Shown: one piece after another, positions 8,170 through 16,275 of the stretch
Layout: each line of letters begins with the position of its first letter
How positions within the stretch are numbered: the first letter of the stretch is position 1
Origin: Sphingomonadales bacterium 28-55-16
GTDB taxonomy: Bacteria; Pseudomonadota; Alphaproteobacteria; Sphingomonadales; Sphingomonadaceae
Length of the DNA stretch: 64,000 nucleotides
Assembly: GCA_002278855.1 (NCBI GenBank)
Contig: NCGG01000004.1
Span: 50,243-114,242, forward strand
Direction: 5' to 3'
Position numbers and translations under genes: made by a program
Notes under the pieces: model-generated
Told to the model about the DNA's origin: nothing
The model's database searches: none
The model's input: only the letters and a program-made list of their open reading frames with translations

Positions 8170-9399
8170 TTACGCATCCTTGGTATCGGACAAGGCGGCG
8201 TTAACCGTCTGAGCCGCCAGTTCATTTTGCCGTTTGATGTCGGGAAAACCTTCATTGATCCATGCAGTTTCAATTGCTTGAAGCGTTTTTGCGACCATCG
8301 GGCCTGCTTTTAAACCCAATTTTATGAGGTCCCCGCCTTTTACAGCCAGGCTTGGGATTTCCCATTGCTCCAGCTGCGCGAGACATTTTGGAACATCGGT
8401 GTCGGTGGCGTATAGCATCGCCACGTCGCGCGCGGTTTCGATGTCAGCATGATAGGCGGTGGCGCGAATGTTAGCAGGTTTCGGCGATGGCGCGGTTAGC
8501 CGCCGCGCAAAACCTTCACGCATCTTGTTGGAAAGCTTCAACCGGGCGGCAACCTTATCGACAGAGGCTGCATCGCGGTTCAGAAGTGCAAGAAACCGCG
8601 CGGGGAGTGAAATGATCTGCGCACATTGCTGTTCGCGCGCAATGAGTTTCTGTAAATCATGGGCAGCGCTGCCCGAAAGTTCCGGCAGAAACGGTGCAAA
8701 AACACCGTTGGTGATCATCAATTCAATGGATGCAACGGGATCTCTTAAACTTAAAATACGGGCAAGTTCCTGCGCGATCCGTTCACGCGACAATGCGGTC
8801 AGGCCGTGTGCGCCTTTGGCACATGCTGCAATCGCTTCGGCGTCTAGTTCCCCGCTTCCATATCGCGCGAAGAACCGGAAATAGCGGAGTATACGAAGGA
8901 AATCCTCGGCGATTCTCTCATTTGCATTGCCAATGAATCGTAATCTGTGTGCTGCCAAATCCCCTAGGCCATTGAAATAATCGAATATTTCTCCACTTTC
9001 GGGGTCTGCATATAGGGCATTGATCGTAAAATCCCGCCGTGCGGCGTCCTCATGCCAGTCTGTGGCAAAGGCGACGGTTGCGCGGCGTCCATCCGTCGCA
9101 ACATCGCGGCGCAGGGTGGTTATTTCGTAATTTTTGCCATCAATTGCGGCGGTGACGGTGCCATGTTCAATACCCGTAGGAATCGCTTTGATACCACCCG
9201 CTTCTAATCTGTCGATGACGTCCATCGGCACTAAGGCTGTGGCAATATCAACATCTGCGACCGGTAATCCAAGTAATGTGTCGCGCACCGCGCCGCCGAC
9301 ATAGCGCGGACCGCCATAAGCGTCGCCGAGCACAGCCAACACTTTTTTCAAGCCTTCGGCATGCTGCCATTCGGCATCGGGAAGACTATTGCCGATCAT
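8170..9399 (-). CDS. cca: CCA tRNA nucleotidyltransferase
   Basis: Adds or repairs the 3' CCA end of tRNAs. 409 residues from the ATG at 9399, chosen because it overlaps the upstream NudL gene stop as ATGA; the frame is open further upstream but inside that gene. GGAVRDTLLGL followed by DVDIAT is the class II nucleotidyltransferase nucleotide and metal site (the two Asp of DxD), TLRRDVATDG and RRDFTINALY complete the head, and a helical RNA-binding body follows. It ends a three-gene group DUF1285-NudL-cca found in many alphaproteobacteria. Confidence 0.95.
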   Translation of the reverse strand: MIGNSLPDAEWQHAEGLKKVLAVLGDAYGGPRYVGGAVRDTLLGLPVADVDIATALVPMDVIDRLEAGGIKAIPTGIEHGTVTAAIDGKNYEITTLRRDVATDGRRATVAFATDWHEDAARRDFTINALYADPESGEIFDYFNGLGDLAAHRLRFIGNANERIAEDFLRILRYFRFFARYGSGELDAEAIAACAKGAHGLTALSRERIAQELARILSLRDPVASIELMITNGVFAPFLPELSGSAAHDLQKLIAREQQCAQIISLPARFLALLNRDAASVDKVAARLKLSNKMREGFARRLTAPSPKPANIRATAYHADIETARDVAMLYATDTDVPKCLAQLEQWEIPSLAVKGGDLIKLGLKAGPMVAKTLQAIETAWINEGFPDIKRQNELAAQTVNAALSDTKDA

Positions 9400-9968
9400 G
9401 CCAGTCGTCGCACCAGATTGGCAATTATCCCCGCCGTCACGCCCCATATGCGCCGATTGCCCCATTGAATATCATAATAGCTTCGTTGGTGCCCATTCCA
9501 AGCCGCTTGCTTCTTAATCGAATTGGCAGGATCAAATAGAAACGCAAGAGGAACCTCAAACCAGTCTTCCACTTCTTCGGAATTGGCCTGCAATGCGAGG
9601 TCTGGCGGGATGATGCCGACCACCGGCGAGATGCTGTAGCCGCTCCCGGAAATATAAGTATCGGCCACGCCGATCACGTCAACCTGGCTGGGTGGAAGGT
9701 TCAATTCTTCATGCGCCTCACGCAAAGCAGCGGCAATATTGTTTTCATCGCCATCGTCGACTTTGCCGCCGGGGAACGCCACTTGACCTGCATGGCTACG
9801 CAACCATGTTGGGCGCTGGGTGAGGATAACGCCTGGCTCCGGCCTGTCGGTAATAGCTATCAATACCGCCGCCGGGCGGTGACCTTCAGCGCCCAGATAA
9901 CGTTCGTCTTCGATTTCGATGCTGAGCGATGGATCAAGCGCCCTATGCAGCCGGGTCCGCCAATTCAC
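9396..9968 (-). CDS. NudL-type CoA pyrophosphatase (NUDIX hydrolase)
   Basis: 190 residues from a GTG at 9968, favoured because it overlaps the DUF1285 stop as GTGA; an ATG at 10007 would add 13 residues and a 43-nt overlap. The segment LRSHAGQVAFPGGK with DENNIAAALREAHEEL is the NudL/CoAse version of the Nudix box, with the REAHEE metal ligands intact. Family members hydrolyse CoA and related pyrophosphates to 3',5'-ADP and phosphopantetheine. The ends overlap its neighbours by 4 nt each, so translation of the three genes is probably coupled. Confidence 0.88.
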   Translation of the reverse strand: MNWRTRLHRALDPSLSIEIEDERYLGAEGHRPAAVLIAITDRPEPGVILTQRPTWLRSHAGQVAFPGGKVDDGDENNIAAALREAHEELNLPPSQVDVIGVADTYISGSGYSISPVVGIIPPDLALQANSEEVEDWFEVPLAFLFDPANSIKKQAAWNGHQRSYYDIQWGNRRIWGVTAGIIANLVRRLA

Positions 9969-10516
9969 GCAGGCGCAGCCAGATAGAATTGGACGCCTTT
10001 GCTCCAAATAGATGGTATTTCAGCGTTTTCTGCAAGCGCGAGATTGGCCAGCTCATAATAAACCGGGCGCGCAAGCTTTGCCCATAAGTCAGCCCTTACA
10101 TGCAAATACAGAAGCCCATTGCGCATCTCTATTGCGTGGTCGGCATCGGCGAAAACAAGGTCGTCGCTGTTCAGGCGGAACGCCAGAGTACGATCTTGGC
10201 CTTCGCCCTCACTTTGCAATTCGACAGCGATAAATGGCGCATCGTCGACGAGGATCGACAGCTTTTGTTGCGGTGTTACTAGCCAATGCTGCCCATCGAA
10301 ATCGCGGCGCAACAGGGCGGAAAACGCGCGGATCATTGCCGGTCGTGTGATTTCGCCGCCCTGATGAAACCACCTGCCGTTCGCTGCGATGCGCATTTCG
10401 CTATCACCGGTGTTGGCAGGCATCCAGCTTTCTACAGGCGGCAGTTTTCGCGCCGCAACGAGCGCGGCAATGTCCGACAGGGATAGCTTGGCAAGATCGG
10501 GTGCTTCATAGGGCAT
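9965..10516 (-). CDS. DUF1285 family protein
   Basis: 183 residues from ATG 10516 (MPYEAPDLAKLSLSDIAALV). The core ANGRWFHQGGEITRPAMIRAFSALL, then the two-domain layout with RDGQ-like, LAFRLNSDDLV and a C-terminal YYELANLA segment, match the DUF1285 family, which is known structurally but has no proven biochemical role. The frame stays open far upstream, but only the chosen start gives the family N-terminus and leaves 38 nt to the GNAT gene. Its constant link to NudL and cca suggests a shared housekeeping role; this is inference. Confidence 0.85.
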   Translation of the reverse strand: MPYEAPDLAKLSLSDIAALVAARKLPPVESWMPANTGDSEMRIAANGRWFHQGGEITRPAMIRAFSALLRRDFDGQHWLVTPQQKLSILVDDAPFIAVELQSEGEGQDRTLAFRLNSDDLVFADADHAIEMRNGLLYLHVRADLWAKLARPVYYELANLALAENAEIPSIWSKGVQFYLAAPA

Positions 10517-10554
10517 GGGTTTGCGATACGGGGAAACCGGCCAATCGTCAAAGC

Positions 10555-11037
10555 TTAGTCCGCAGGCCCAAGCATGGCTTGCACAGGCAATTCCAACATC
10601 GCAGCGTTGCGCAATAACAAGCGTCGAGGTTCCCATGGCCCTGGCAGGGTCCAACCGGATGTGTCGTTGGCCGAAAAGCCGAAACGGCCATAATATTCGG
10701 GATCGCCTATCAATACCATCGGCGGGTCTTGCGGCGTTGCTGCATCGAGCATCAATTGCATGAGTTGCATCCCAAGCCCGCTGTTCTGGCAATGTGTAGC
10801 AACTGCAACTGGTCCTACCAAGATGATGTTGACTGTATCGACGCGGACTGGCCAGCATTGGATGCTTGCGACAAGCGCACCGTCATCCAAAATCGCAAAA
10901 GACAAATGATCGATGGCGGTCATGCCTTTGCGCAGCAAATAAGCGGTGCGTTTATGGCGGTCGGTTCCAAAAGCATCATCCAGCAGCGTGTTCAATCCAT
11001 CTTCAGATATGCCGGATAGGGACGTGACGAGCATCAT
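10555..11037 (-). CDS. GNAT family N-acetyltransferase (YhbS-like)
   Basis: About 160 residues from ATG 11037 (a second ATG follows at once at 11034). The layout is a GNAT fold: DRHKRTAYLLRKG, a strand with LVASIQCWPV, then VGPVAVATHCQNSGLGMQLM, the acetyl-CoA pyrophosphate-binding motif A in which the usual QxxGxG/A reads QNSGLG. The C-terminal VLIGDPEYYGRFGF and LPGPWEPRRLLL are characteristic of the YhbS subgroup. The substrate is unknown. It lies on the same strand as DUF1285 with a 38-nt gap. Confidence 0.85.
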   Translation of the reverse strand: MMLVTSLSGISEDGLNTLLDDAFGTDRHKRTAYLLRKGMTAIDHLSFAILDDGALVASIQCWPVRVDTVNIILVGPVAVATHCQNSGLGMQLMQLMLDAATPQDPPMVLIGDPEYYGRFGFSANDTSGWTLPGPWEPRRLLLRNAAMLELPVQAMLGPAD

Positions 11038-11215
11038 AATTTGGCCTGCTGAACTACCGACGTGATGGAAACAATGATGCTGCGCCCTGTCATTGCAGAT
11101 CCATTTTGTCCAATCCAATATATCGTCACGTATAATATAAGCGGTCGTAAATTGCCTTTATGCGGAACATAGATTAGGTCTGTGGCTTGGTTTATTTAGT
11201 TCCGCAGGAGACGAC

Positions 11216-12052
11216 ATGGTGAATGATCAAGACATGCCTCAAGATACATCAGAGGCGACCCTGTCACCTGCGCGTGCCAAAAAAGATTATGCCGGTTATC
11301 TGGTTTTGATTGCGGGCGTCGGCGCCCTTGTTTGGGGTATGGTCTCAGCCGTAGGAACGGGGTGGGGCTTTTGGGCATACACCGCGGGCCTCAAGGGCGT
11401 TACTGGGGCATTTTTGTTAGGTATTGTTGCTATTTTAATCGGCCTATTTCATGCTTGGCGGGCGCGTAAGTCTATTGCGCCGCCGCCGCGTATGCGCCGT
11501 TGGATTGGCATGCTCGTCGCGTTAATATATGTGGGTTGGGTTGGAACGTTTCTTGTTAAAGCACTCACGGTGCCTGCTATTCATGATGTATCAACAGACC
11601 TTGCCGATCCGCCAACGTTTCAGATATTGCAGTTGCGTGCGGACAATCTGGACAATGTCCCTGGCGCGGATGATTTAAAAATGCGCGGCCTGACCCCGCA
11701 ACAGCGTTGGGGCGTTGTCCACCAAAAGGGCTATGGCGATATTCGCTCTGTCCGTATCAATGAGCCTGTTCCGATGGTCATCGCAAAGGCGGAACGCCTT
11801 GCAAAAGCACGCAATTGGGACATCGCAATTTCTGTACCCGAAGAAGGCCGCTTGGAAGCGACCGAAACCAGCGCATTTTTCCAGTTTAAGGATGACGTGG
11901 TTTTACGGGTGCGTCCATCGGACACTGGTGCGGGGAGCGTAGTCGATATGCGCTCGGTCAGCCGCGTTGGGGTCAGTGATTTGGGCATGAATGCCAAGCG
12001 CGTGCGGTCTTTCCTTGCCGATTTGACGGGAACGGTAACGGCGGCGCGTTGA
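11216..12052 (+). CDS. DUF1499 family membrane protein
   Basis: 278 residues. An N-terminal cytoplasmic stretch of about 25 residues is followed by three hydrophobic segments (about 27-50, 58-80, 97-118) and then a soluble DUF1499 domain (about 150-275) with FKDDVVLRVRP and SVVDMRSVSRVGVSDLGMNAKRV, the conserved end of that family. The function of DUF1499 is not established. A ribosome-binding site (GCAGGAG) precedes the ATG. It is divergent from the GNAT gene across about 180 bp and converges on the sugar dehydrogenase gene. Confidence 0.85.
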   Translation: MVNDQDMPQDTSEATLSPARAKKDYAGYLVLIAGVGALVWGMVSAVGTGWGFWAYTAGLKGVTGAFLLGIVAILIGLFHAWRARKSIAPPPRMRRWIGMLVALIYVGWVGTFLVKALTVPAIHDVSTDLADPPTFQILQLRADNLDNVPGADDLKMRGLTPQQRWGVVHQKGYGDIRSVRINEPVPMVIAKAERLAKARNWDIAISVPEEGRLEATETSAFFQFKDDVVLRVRPSDTGAGSVVDMRSVSRVGVSDLGMNAKRVRSFLADLTGTVTAAR

Positions 12053-12061
12053 AGCGCCGCC
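12040..12061 (+). terminator. GC-rich hairpin at the end of the DUF1499 gene
   Basis: GGCGGCGC and GCGCCGCC form a perfect 8-bp stem with a 6-nt loop GTTGAA that contains the DUF1499 stop codon. There is no T-tract directly after, so it is either a Rho-assisted or bidirectional end structure between convergent genes. The pairing is seen; termination is inferred. Confidence 0.45.
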
Positions 12062-12071
12062 GCAGCATCCG

Positions 12072-13205
12072 TTATTTCTTTGGGGTAAGCTTTAACAAGC
12101 GACCCTGTGACCCGGCACGTTCATCCTCAAGCAGCCAGATAGCGCCATCTGGGCCCTGTTCGACTTCGCGGATGCGCGCACCCATATCCCATTGGTCGGC
12201 CTTGACGGCATTTTCGCCATCCAGCTTAACCCGCACCAGCGCCTTTGCGCCGAGACCGCCGAGAAATGCGCTGCCTTTCCACGCTTTGAACATGTCGCCT
12301 GCGTAAATCATGAGGCCAGCGGGCGAAATGGCCGGGTTCCAAAACACTTTTGGCGCTTCAAATCCGTCACCTGCGGCATGGTCCGGAATATCGCGACCGT
12401 CATAATGATTGCCGTTCGATACGATCGGGTAGCCGTAATTTGCTGCCTTTTTTACCAGATTTAATTCATCACCGCCGGCGGGCCCCATTTCCTGGTTCCA
12501 CAATCTGCCCTGCGCATCAAAGGCGATGCCAAGCGGATTGCGATGACCAAAAGACCAGATTTGTGATTTGACGCGGCCCTGATCGTAAAAGGGGTTGTCC
12601 GATGGTACAATGCCGCTGTCGGTCAGGCGGACAATTTTACCAAGATTTTGGGTGAGGTCCTGCGCGGGGTCGAATTTCTGCCGTTCGCCGCTGCTGATAT
12701 ACAACATGCCATCTGGACCGAATGCGAGGCGATGACCAAAATGGCCTTGGCCAGAAACTTTCGGCTCTTGTCGCCAGATTATTTGAACATCGCTTAAGGC
12801 AGCTTTACCGCCTTCGATGGTAATCTTGCCTCTTGCTACCGCCGCGCCAAACCCGCCTTCGCCTGCTTCAGCAAAGCTGAGATAAACATATTTGTTTTTG
12901 GCAAAGTTAGGATGAAGAATGACATCGCCAAGCCCGCCTTGGCCACCATATGCGACCGCAGGAACGCCTTCGACATCGACAGCTGGAGCGTTATCTTTCC
13001 ACAGCTTCAACTTGCCTTTCTTCTCGGTAACCAGCGCATATGGCGTGCTGGGGACGAAGGTCATGGCCCAAGGTTCATCGAAATCAGCAACGACTGCTAC
13101 TTCAAAAGGTAAGCCGCTGGTGTCGGCGGGGGCGGCGTTACTGACCGATGGTTGGCACGCGGCCGCGAGAAATGATGCGCCGATCAGGAAAGACAATTTG
13201 GACAT
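12072..13205 (-). CDS. Exported PQQ-type sugar dehydrogenase (GSDH/Asd family)
   Basis: 377 residues. The N-terminus MSKLSFLIGASFLAAACQP is a lipoprotein signal with lipobox LAAAC (Cys17). The body is the six-bladed propeller of soluble aldose/sorbosone dehydrogenases: PWAMTFVP, GGQGGLGDVILHPNF, GHFGHRLAFGPDGMLYIS, GHRNPLGIAFD and EMGPAGGDELN are family hallmarks, with HFGHR carrying the catalytic His. Relatives oxidise aldoses using PQQ. No PQQ synthesis genes are nearby, so the cofactor source is unknown. The ribosome-binding site is AAAAGGAGT. Confidence 0.9.
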   Translation of the reverse strand: MSKLSFLIGASFLAAACQPSVSNAAPADTSGLPFEVAVVADFDEPWAMTFVPSTPYALVTEKKGKLKLWKDNAPAVDVEGVPAVAYGGQGGLGDVILHPNFAKNKYVYLSFAEAGEGGFGAAVARGKITIEGGKAALSDVQIIWRQEPKVSGQGHFGHRLAFGPDGMLYISSGERQKFDPAQDLTQNLGKIVRLTDSGIVPSDNPFYDQGRVKSQIWSFGHRNPLGIAFDAQGRLWNQEMGPAGGDELNLVKKAANYGYPIVSNGNHYDGRDIPDHAAGDGFEAPKVFWNPAISPAGLMIYAGDMFKAWKGSAFLGGLGAKALVRVKLDGENAVKADQWDMGARIREVEQGPDGAIWLLEDERAGSQGRLLKLTPKK

Positions 13206-13294
13206 AAGCGTCGACTCCTTTTACAAATACCCAATGCAATTGGGCATCGAACCCTGAATACGCAAGAGGGTTGCGTAGGAAGGGGTACTGCGCT

Positions 13295-13378
13295 ATGACG
13301 AGTCATCCTTACATTGTGAGAATTTGGAAGGGCTGGCGCCACTGGGGCCGGCGCGGACTGTTATTGCATGTCGAATAA
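13295..13378 (+). CDS. Possible 27-residue leader open frame upstream of rimP
   Basis: An ATG at 13295 preceded by AGGAAGGGG at 9-nt spacing opens a frame of 27 codons rich in Trp and Arg (it contains IWKGWRHWGRR) that ends 12 nt before the rimP TTG. The position and good ribosome-binding site suggest a leader peptide or coupling frame for the large rimP-nusA-infB operon, but the peptide matches nothing I know. The surrounding leader also has two small hairpins (CCCAAT/ATTGGG near 13227 and AACCCT/AGGGTT near 13250). Confidence 0.3.
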   Translation: MTSHPYIVRIWKGWRHWGRRGLLLHVE

Positions 13379-13390
13379 GAAAGACTGATT

Positions 13391-13951
13391 TTGCCTGATC
13401 TGGATAAATTGAGCGGTTTGATTGCGCCTGAGGCGGAAGCGCTTGGCTTTTCGTTGGTGCGCGTGGCGTGGTATTCCAATGGCGCGCAGGGCAGCGACGA
13501 GCCAACTTTGCAGGTAATGGCCGAGCGTCCCGAAACACGGCAGTTGAACATTGACGATTGCGCTGCGCTTTCGCACCGCATCTCCGACTTGTTTGACGAG
13601 CTTGACCCTATTGTAGAGGCGTATCGGCTTGAAGTCAGCTCGCCGGGTATCGACCGGCCATTGACGCGCTTGGCAGATTTTGCGGACTGGGTCGGGCATG
13701 AGGCAAAGATTGAACTCAGCGAACCCATGGATGGCCGTAAGAATATTCGCGGTGACCTTGCTGGTGTCGATGGCGAAGAAATCCATGTCAACGATCGTAA
13801 GGCCGGACGGCTGACGTTCCCCTTTTCCGCACTTGGCCATGCCAAGCTGCTCTTGACAGACCGCCTGATTGCGTCGACTGCCCCCATCAACAGCGATGGG
13901 GCGGACGAAGTAGAGGCCGAACCCATTCACGACGAAGCACAGGAAGACTAA
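13391..13951 (+). CDS. rimP: Ribosome maturation factor RimP
   Basis: 186 residues starting at TTG 13391 (reading MPDLDKLSGLIAPEAEALGFSLV); no upstream ATG is in frame. The protein shows the RimP two-domain form: an N-terminal alpha/beta domain with the family segment YRLEVSSPGIDRPLTRLADF near residues 76-95 and a C-terminal SH3-like domain. It helps 30S maturation. nusA follows after 4 nt, giving the classical rimP-nusA-infB order. The C-terminal acidic tail is common in relatives. The weak TTG start may set the level low. Confidence 0.95.
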   Translation: MPDLDKLSGLIAPEAEALGFSLVRVAWYSNGAQGSDEPTLQVMAERPETRQLNIDDCAALSHRISDLFDELDPIVEAYRLEVSSPGIDRPLTRLADFADWVGHEAKIELSEPMDGRKNIRGDLAGVDGEEIHVNDRKAGRLTFPFSALGHAKLLLTDRLIASTAPINSDGADEVEAEPIHDEAQED

Positions 13952-13955
13952 GAAC

Positions 13956-15566
13956 ATGGCCAGTAGTATTGCCGCCAACAAGGCTGAATTGCTTGCAATT
14001 GCCAATGCGGTCGCCACCGAAAAAATGATCGATAAATCGATCGTTATCGAAGCGCTCGAAGAAGCTATCCAGCGGGCCGCTAGGGCGCGTTATGGCGCCG
14101 AAAACGATATCCGTGCTAAGCTGGATACCCAGACCGGTGACTTGCGCTTGTGGCGCGTTGTTGAAGTCGTGGAAGATGTCGAAGATTATTTTAAACAAGT
14201 CGACCTGAAGCAAGCGGATAAGCTGCAAAAGGGCGCTGTGGTTGGCGACTTTATCGTCGACCCTTTGCCCGCTGTGGATTTGGGCCGTATCGATGCCCAA
14301 TCGGCAAAGCAGGTCATCTTTCAAAAGGTGCGCGATGCTGAACGCGAGCGCCAGTTCGAAGAGTTCAAGGATCGCACCGGCGAAATCATCACGGGCGTCG
14401 TAAAGTCCGTTGAGTTCGGTCACGTCGTCGTTGACCTTGGTCGTGCAGAGGGTGTTATCCGTCGCGACCAGCAAATTCCCCGCGAAGTTGTCCGTAGCGG
14501 CGACCGCGTACGCGCGCTCATCATGAAGGTGCAGCGCGAAAATCGCGGCCCACAAATTTTGTTGAGCCGCGCGCATCCTGATTTCATGAAGAAACTGTTC
14601 GCACAGGAAGTGCCTGAAATTTATGACGGTGTCATTGAAATCAAGGCAGCCGCACGCGACCCAGGTAGCCGCGCCAAGATCGGTGTGATCAGCTACGATA
14701 GCAGCATTGACCCGGTCGGCGCTTGCGTCGGCATGAAGGGGAGCCGCGTTCAGGCCGTCGTGCAGGAAATGCAGGGCGAAAAGATCGACATCATTCCATG
14801 GTCGGAAGATACAGCAACTTTCATCGTCAACGCGCTTCAGCCAGCGACGGTGAGCCGTGTTGTCATCGATGAAGAAGAAGGCCGTATCGAAGTCGTTGTT
14901 CCTGACGATCAATTGAGCCTTGCGATTGGCCGTCGCGGACAGAATGTCCGTTTGGCTTCGCAGTTGACGGGCCGTGGTATCGACATCATGACTGAAGCGG
15001 AATCGAGCGAGAAGCGGCAGAAGGAATTTGTCGAGCGTTCGGAAATGTTCCAGCAAGAGTTGGATGTTGATGAAACACTCGCCCAGTTGCTGGTTGCCGA
15101 AGGCTTTAGCGAGCTGGAAGAAGTCGCGTATGTCGATCCGTCGGAAATTGCTGCAATCGAAGGCTTTGACGAAGGTCTAGCCGAAGAGCTGCAGAGCCGT
15201 GCACAAGAAGCGCTGGATCGGCGAGAAGAAGCCAACCGCACCGAACGTCGCGAATTGGGCGTTGAGGACGCGGTGGCGGAGTTGCCAATCCTGACCGAAG
15301 CGATGCTGGTGGTTCTGGGTAAGGCCGGCATTAAGACGCTCGACGATCTTGCCGACTTGGCTACTGACGAGCTTATTCAAAAGGCACGCGAGCCACGCCG
15401 TAACGAACGCAGCGATCGCGAGATGCGCCGCAACCGTACCGAAGACAAGGCCGGCATTCTTGCCGTCTTTGGCCTTTCGGAAGAGCAGGGCAATGAGATC
15501 ATCATGGCTGCCCGCGCACATTGGTTCGAAGAGGAGGACGCGATTGCAGCGGACGACTCTCAATGA
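13956..15566 (+). CDS. nusA: Transcription termination/antitermination protein NusA
   Basis: 536 residues. The order is an N-terminal RNA polymerase-binding domain (1-125), S1 domain (about 135-200, GVVKSVEFGHVVVDLGRAEGV), two KH domains (about 230-345, with GACVGMKGSRVQ and IGRRGQNVRLA) and two acidic helix-hairpin repeats at the C-terminus (from about 370), as in alphaproteobacterial NusA. It controls pausing, termination and antitermination. It sits between rimP and ylxR; the ylxR reading frame probably begins inside its last codons. Confidence 0.98.
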   Translation: MASSIAANKAELLAIANAVATEKMIDKSIVIEALEEAIQRAARARYGAENDIRAKLDTQTGDLRLWRVVEVVEDVEDYFKQVDLKQADKLQKGAVVGDFIVDPLPAVDLGRIDAQSAKQVIFQKVRDAERERQFEEFKDRTGEIITGVVKSVEFGHVVVDLGRAEGVIRRDQQIPREVVRSGDRVRALIMKVQRENRGPQILLSRAHPDFMKKLFAQEVPEIYDGVIEIKAAARDPGSRAKIGVISYDSSIDPVGACVGMKGSRVQAVVQEMQGEKIDIIPWSEDTATFIVNALQPATVSRVVIDEEEGRIEVVVPDDQLSLAIGRRGQNVRLASQLTGRGIDIMTEAESSEKRQKEFVERSEMFQQELDVDETLAQLLVAEGFSELEEVAYVDPSEIAAIEGFDEGLAEELQSRAQEALDRREEANRTERRELGVEDAVAELPILTEAMLVVLGKAGIKTLDDLADLATDELIQKAREPRRNERSDREMRRNRTEDKAGILAVFGLSEEQGNEIIMAARAHWFEEEDAIAADDSQ

Positions 15567-16254
15567 GAACCGACACTCCCCAATAAGGAAGTGCATATTG
15601 TCAGGTGAGCATGGGACTCGTGCCCAGCTCATCCGGCTTGCGCTGGGCCCCGATGGCAGCATTGCGCCCGATTTGTTTGCGAAGGCCCCGGGCCGTGGCG
15701 CCTGGATTGGCGTGTCCGGTGAAGAATTGTCCAAGGCGTTGGTCAAGGGCAAGCTTGCCGGCGTACTGCGCCGCGCGTTCAAAACCGACAAAATCGATAT
15801 CATCGATGATCTGACTGGCCGCATTGACCGCGGGTTAGAGAAAGCGTTTCTGGACCGGTTGGGGTTGGAAGCGCGGGCAGGGCATCTTATCTTGGGCGCC
15901 GAGAAGATCGATTCCGCATCGCGCAGCGGCCAAGTTAAGCTGTTGTTGCACGCGTCCGACGCCAGTGCAGACGGAAGCGGTAAACGCGACCAAGCTTGGC
16001 GCGTCGGTGAGGACGCCGAAGGTTCCGGAAAGGGCGGTTTGAAGCTGCCGGTAGACCGCGATGCACTATCAGCGGCGCTTGGGCGGCAAAACGCCGTTCA
16101 CGTCGCTTTGATTAACCAAAAAGCGGCGGACAGGGTGATGCATCATCTTGGACGCTGGCTAAATTTCAAAGGATGCAGTAATGCGCCATTCAATTCCGCT
16201 GCTTCGGCCGTGGACTTGCGGGCGAATGACGCTGACATCTCCGCAATTGACTGA
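15544..16254 (+). CDS. YlxR (DUF448)-YlxQ-like fusion RNA-binding protein
   Basis: About 236 residues. The N-terminal part (RKCILSGEHGTRAQLIRLAL, then APGRGAWIGV) is the YlxR/DUF448 fold; the C-terminal part (about 110-215, HLILGAEKIDSASRSGQVKLLL and ALGRQNAVHVAL) looks like an L7Ae/YlxQ-type domain. In Firmicutes these are two separate genes between nusA and infB. No ATG or GTG is available after the nusA stop, so I chose TTG 15544 inside the nusA end; the start is uncertain. Relatives bind RNA or RNase P and may act in transcription or ribosome assembly. Confidence 0.8.
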   Translation: MQRTTLNENRHSPIRKCILSGEHGTRAQLIRLALGPDGSIAPDLFAKAPGRGAWIGVSGEELSKALVKGKLAGVLRRAFKTDKIDIIDDLTGRIDRGLEKAFLDRLGLEARAGHLILGAEKIDSASRSGQVKLLLHASDASADGSGKRDQAWRVGEDAEGSGKGGLKLPVDRDALSAALGRQNAVHVALINQKAADRVMHHLGRWLNFKGCSNAPFNSAASAVDLRANDADISAID

Positions 16255-16275
16255 GTAAGGACGGGTTCTGTTTCG

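Noticed and set aside
13887..15056. Minus-strand open frame of 389 codons antisense to nusA
   Set aside because: Shadow of the nusA reading frame; the translation is rich in His/Asp/Leu with no recognisable domain.
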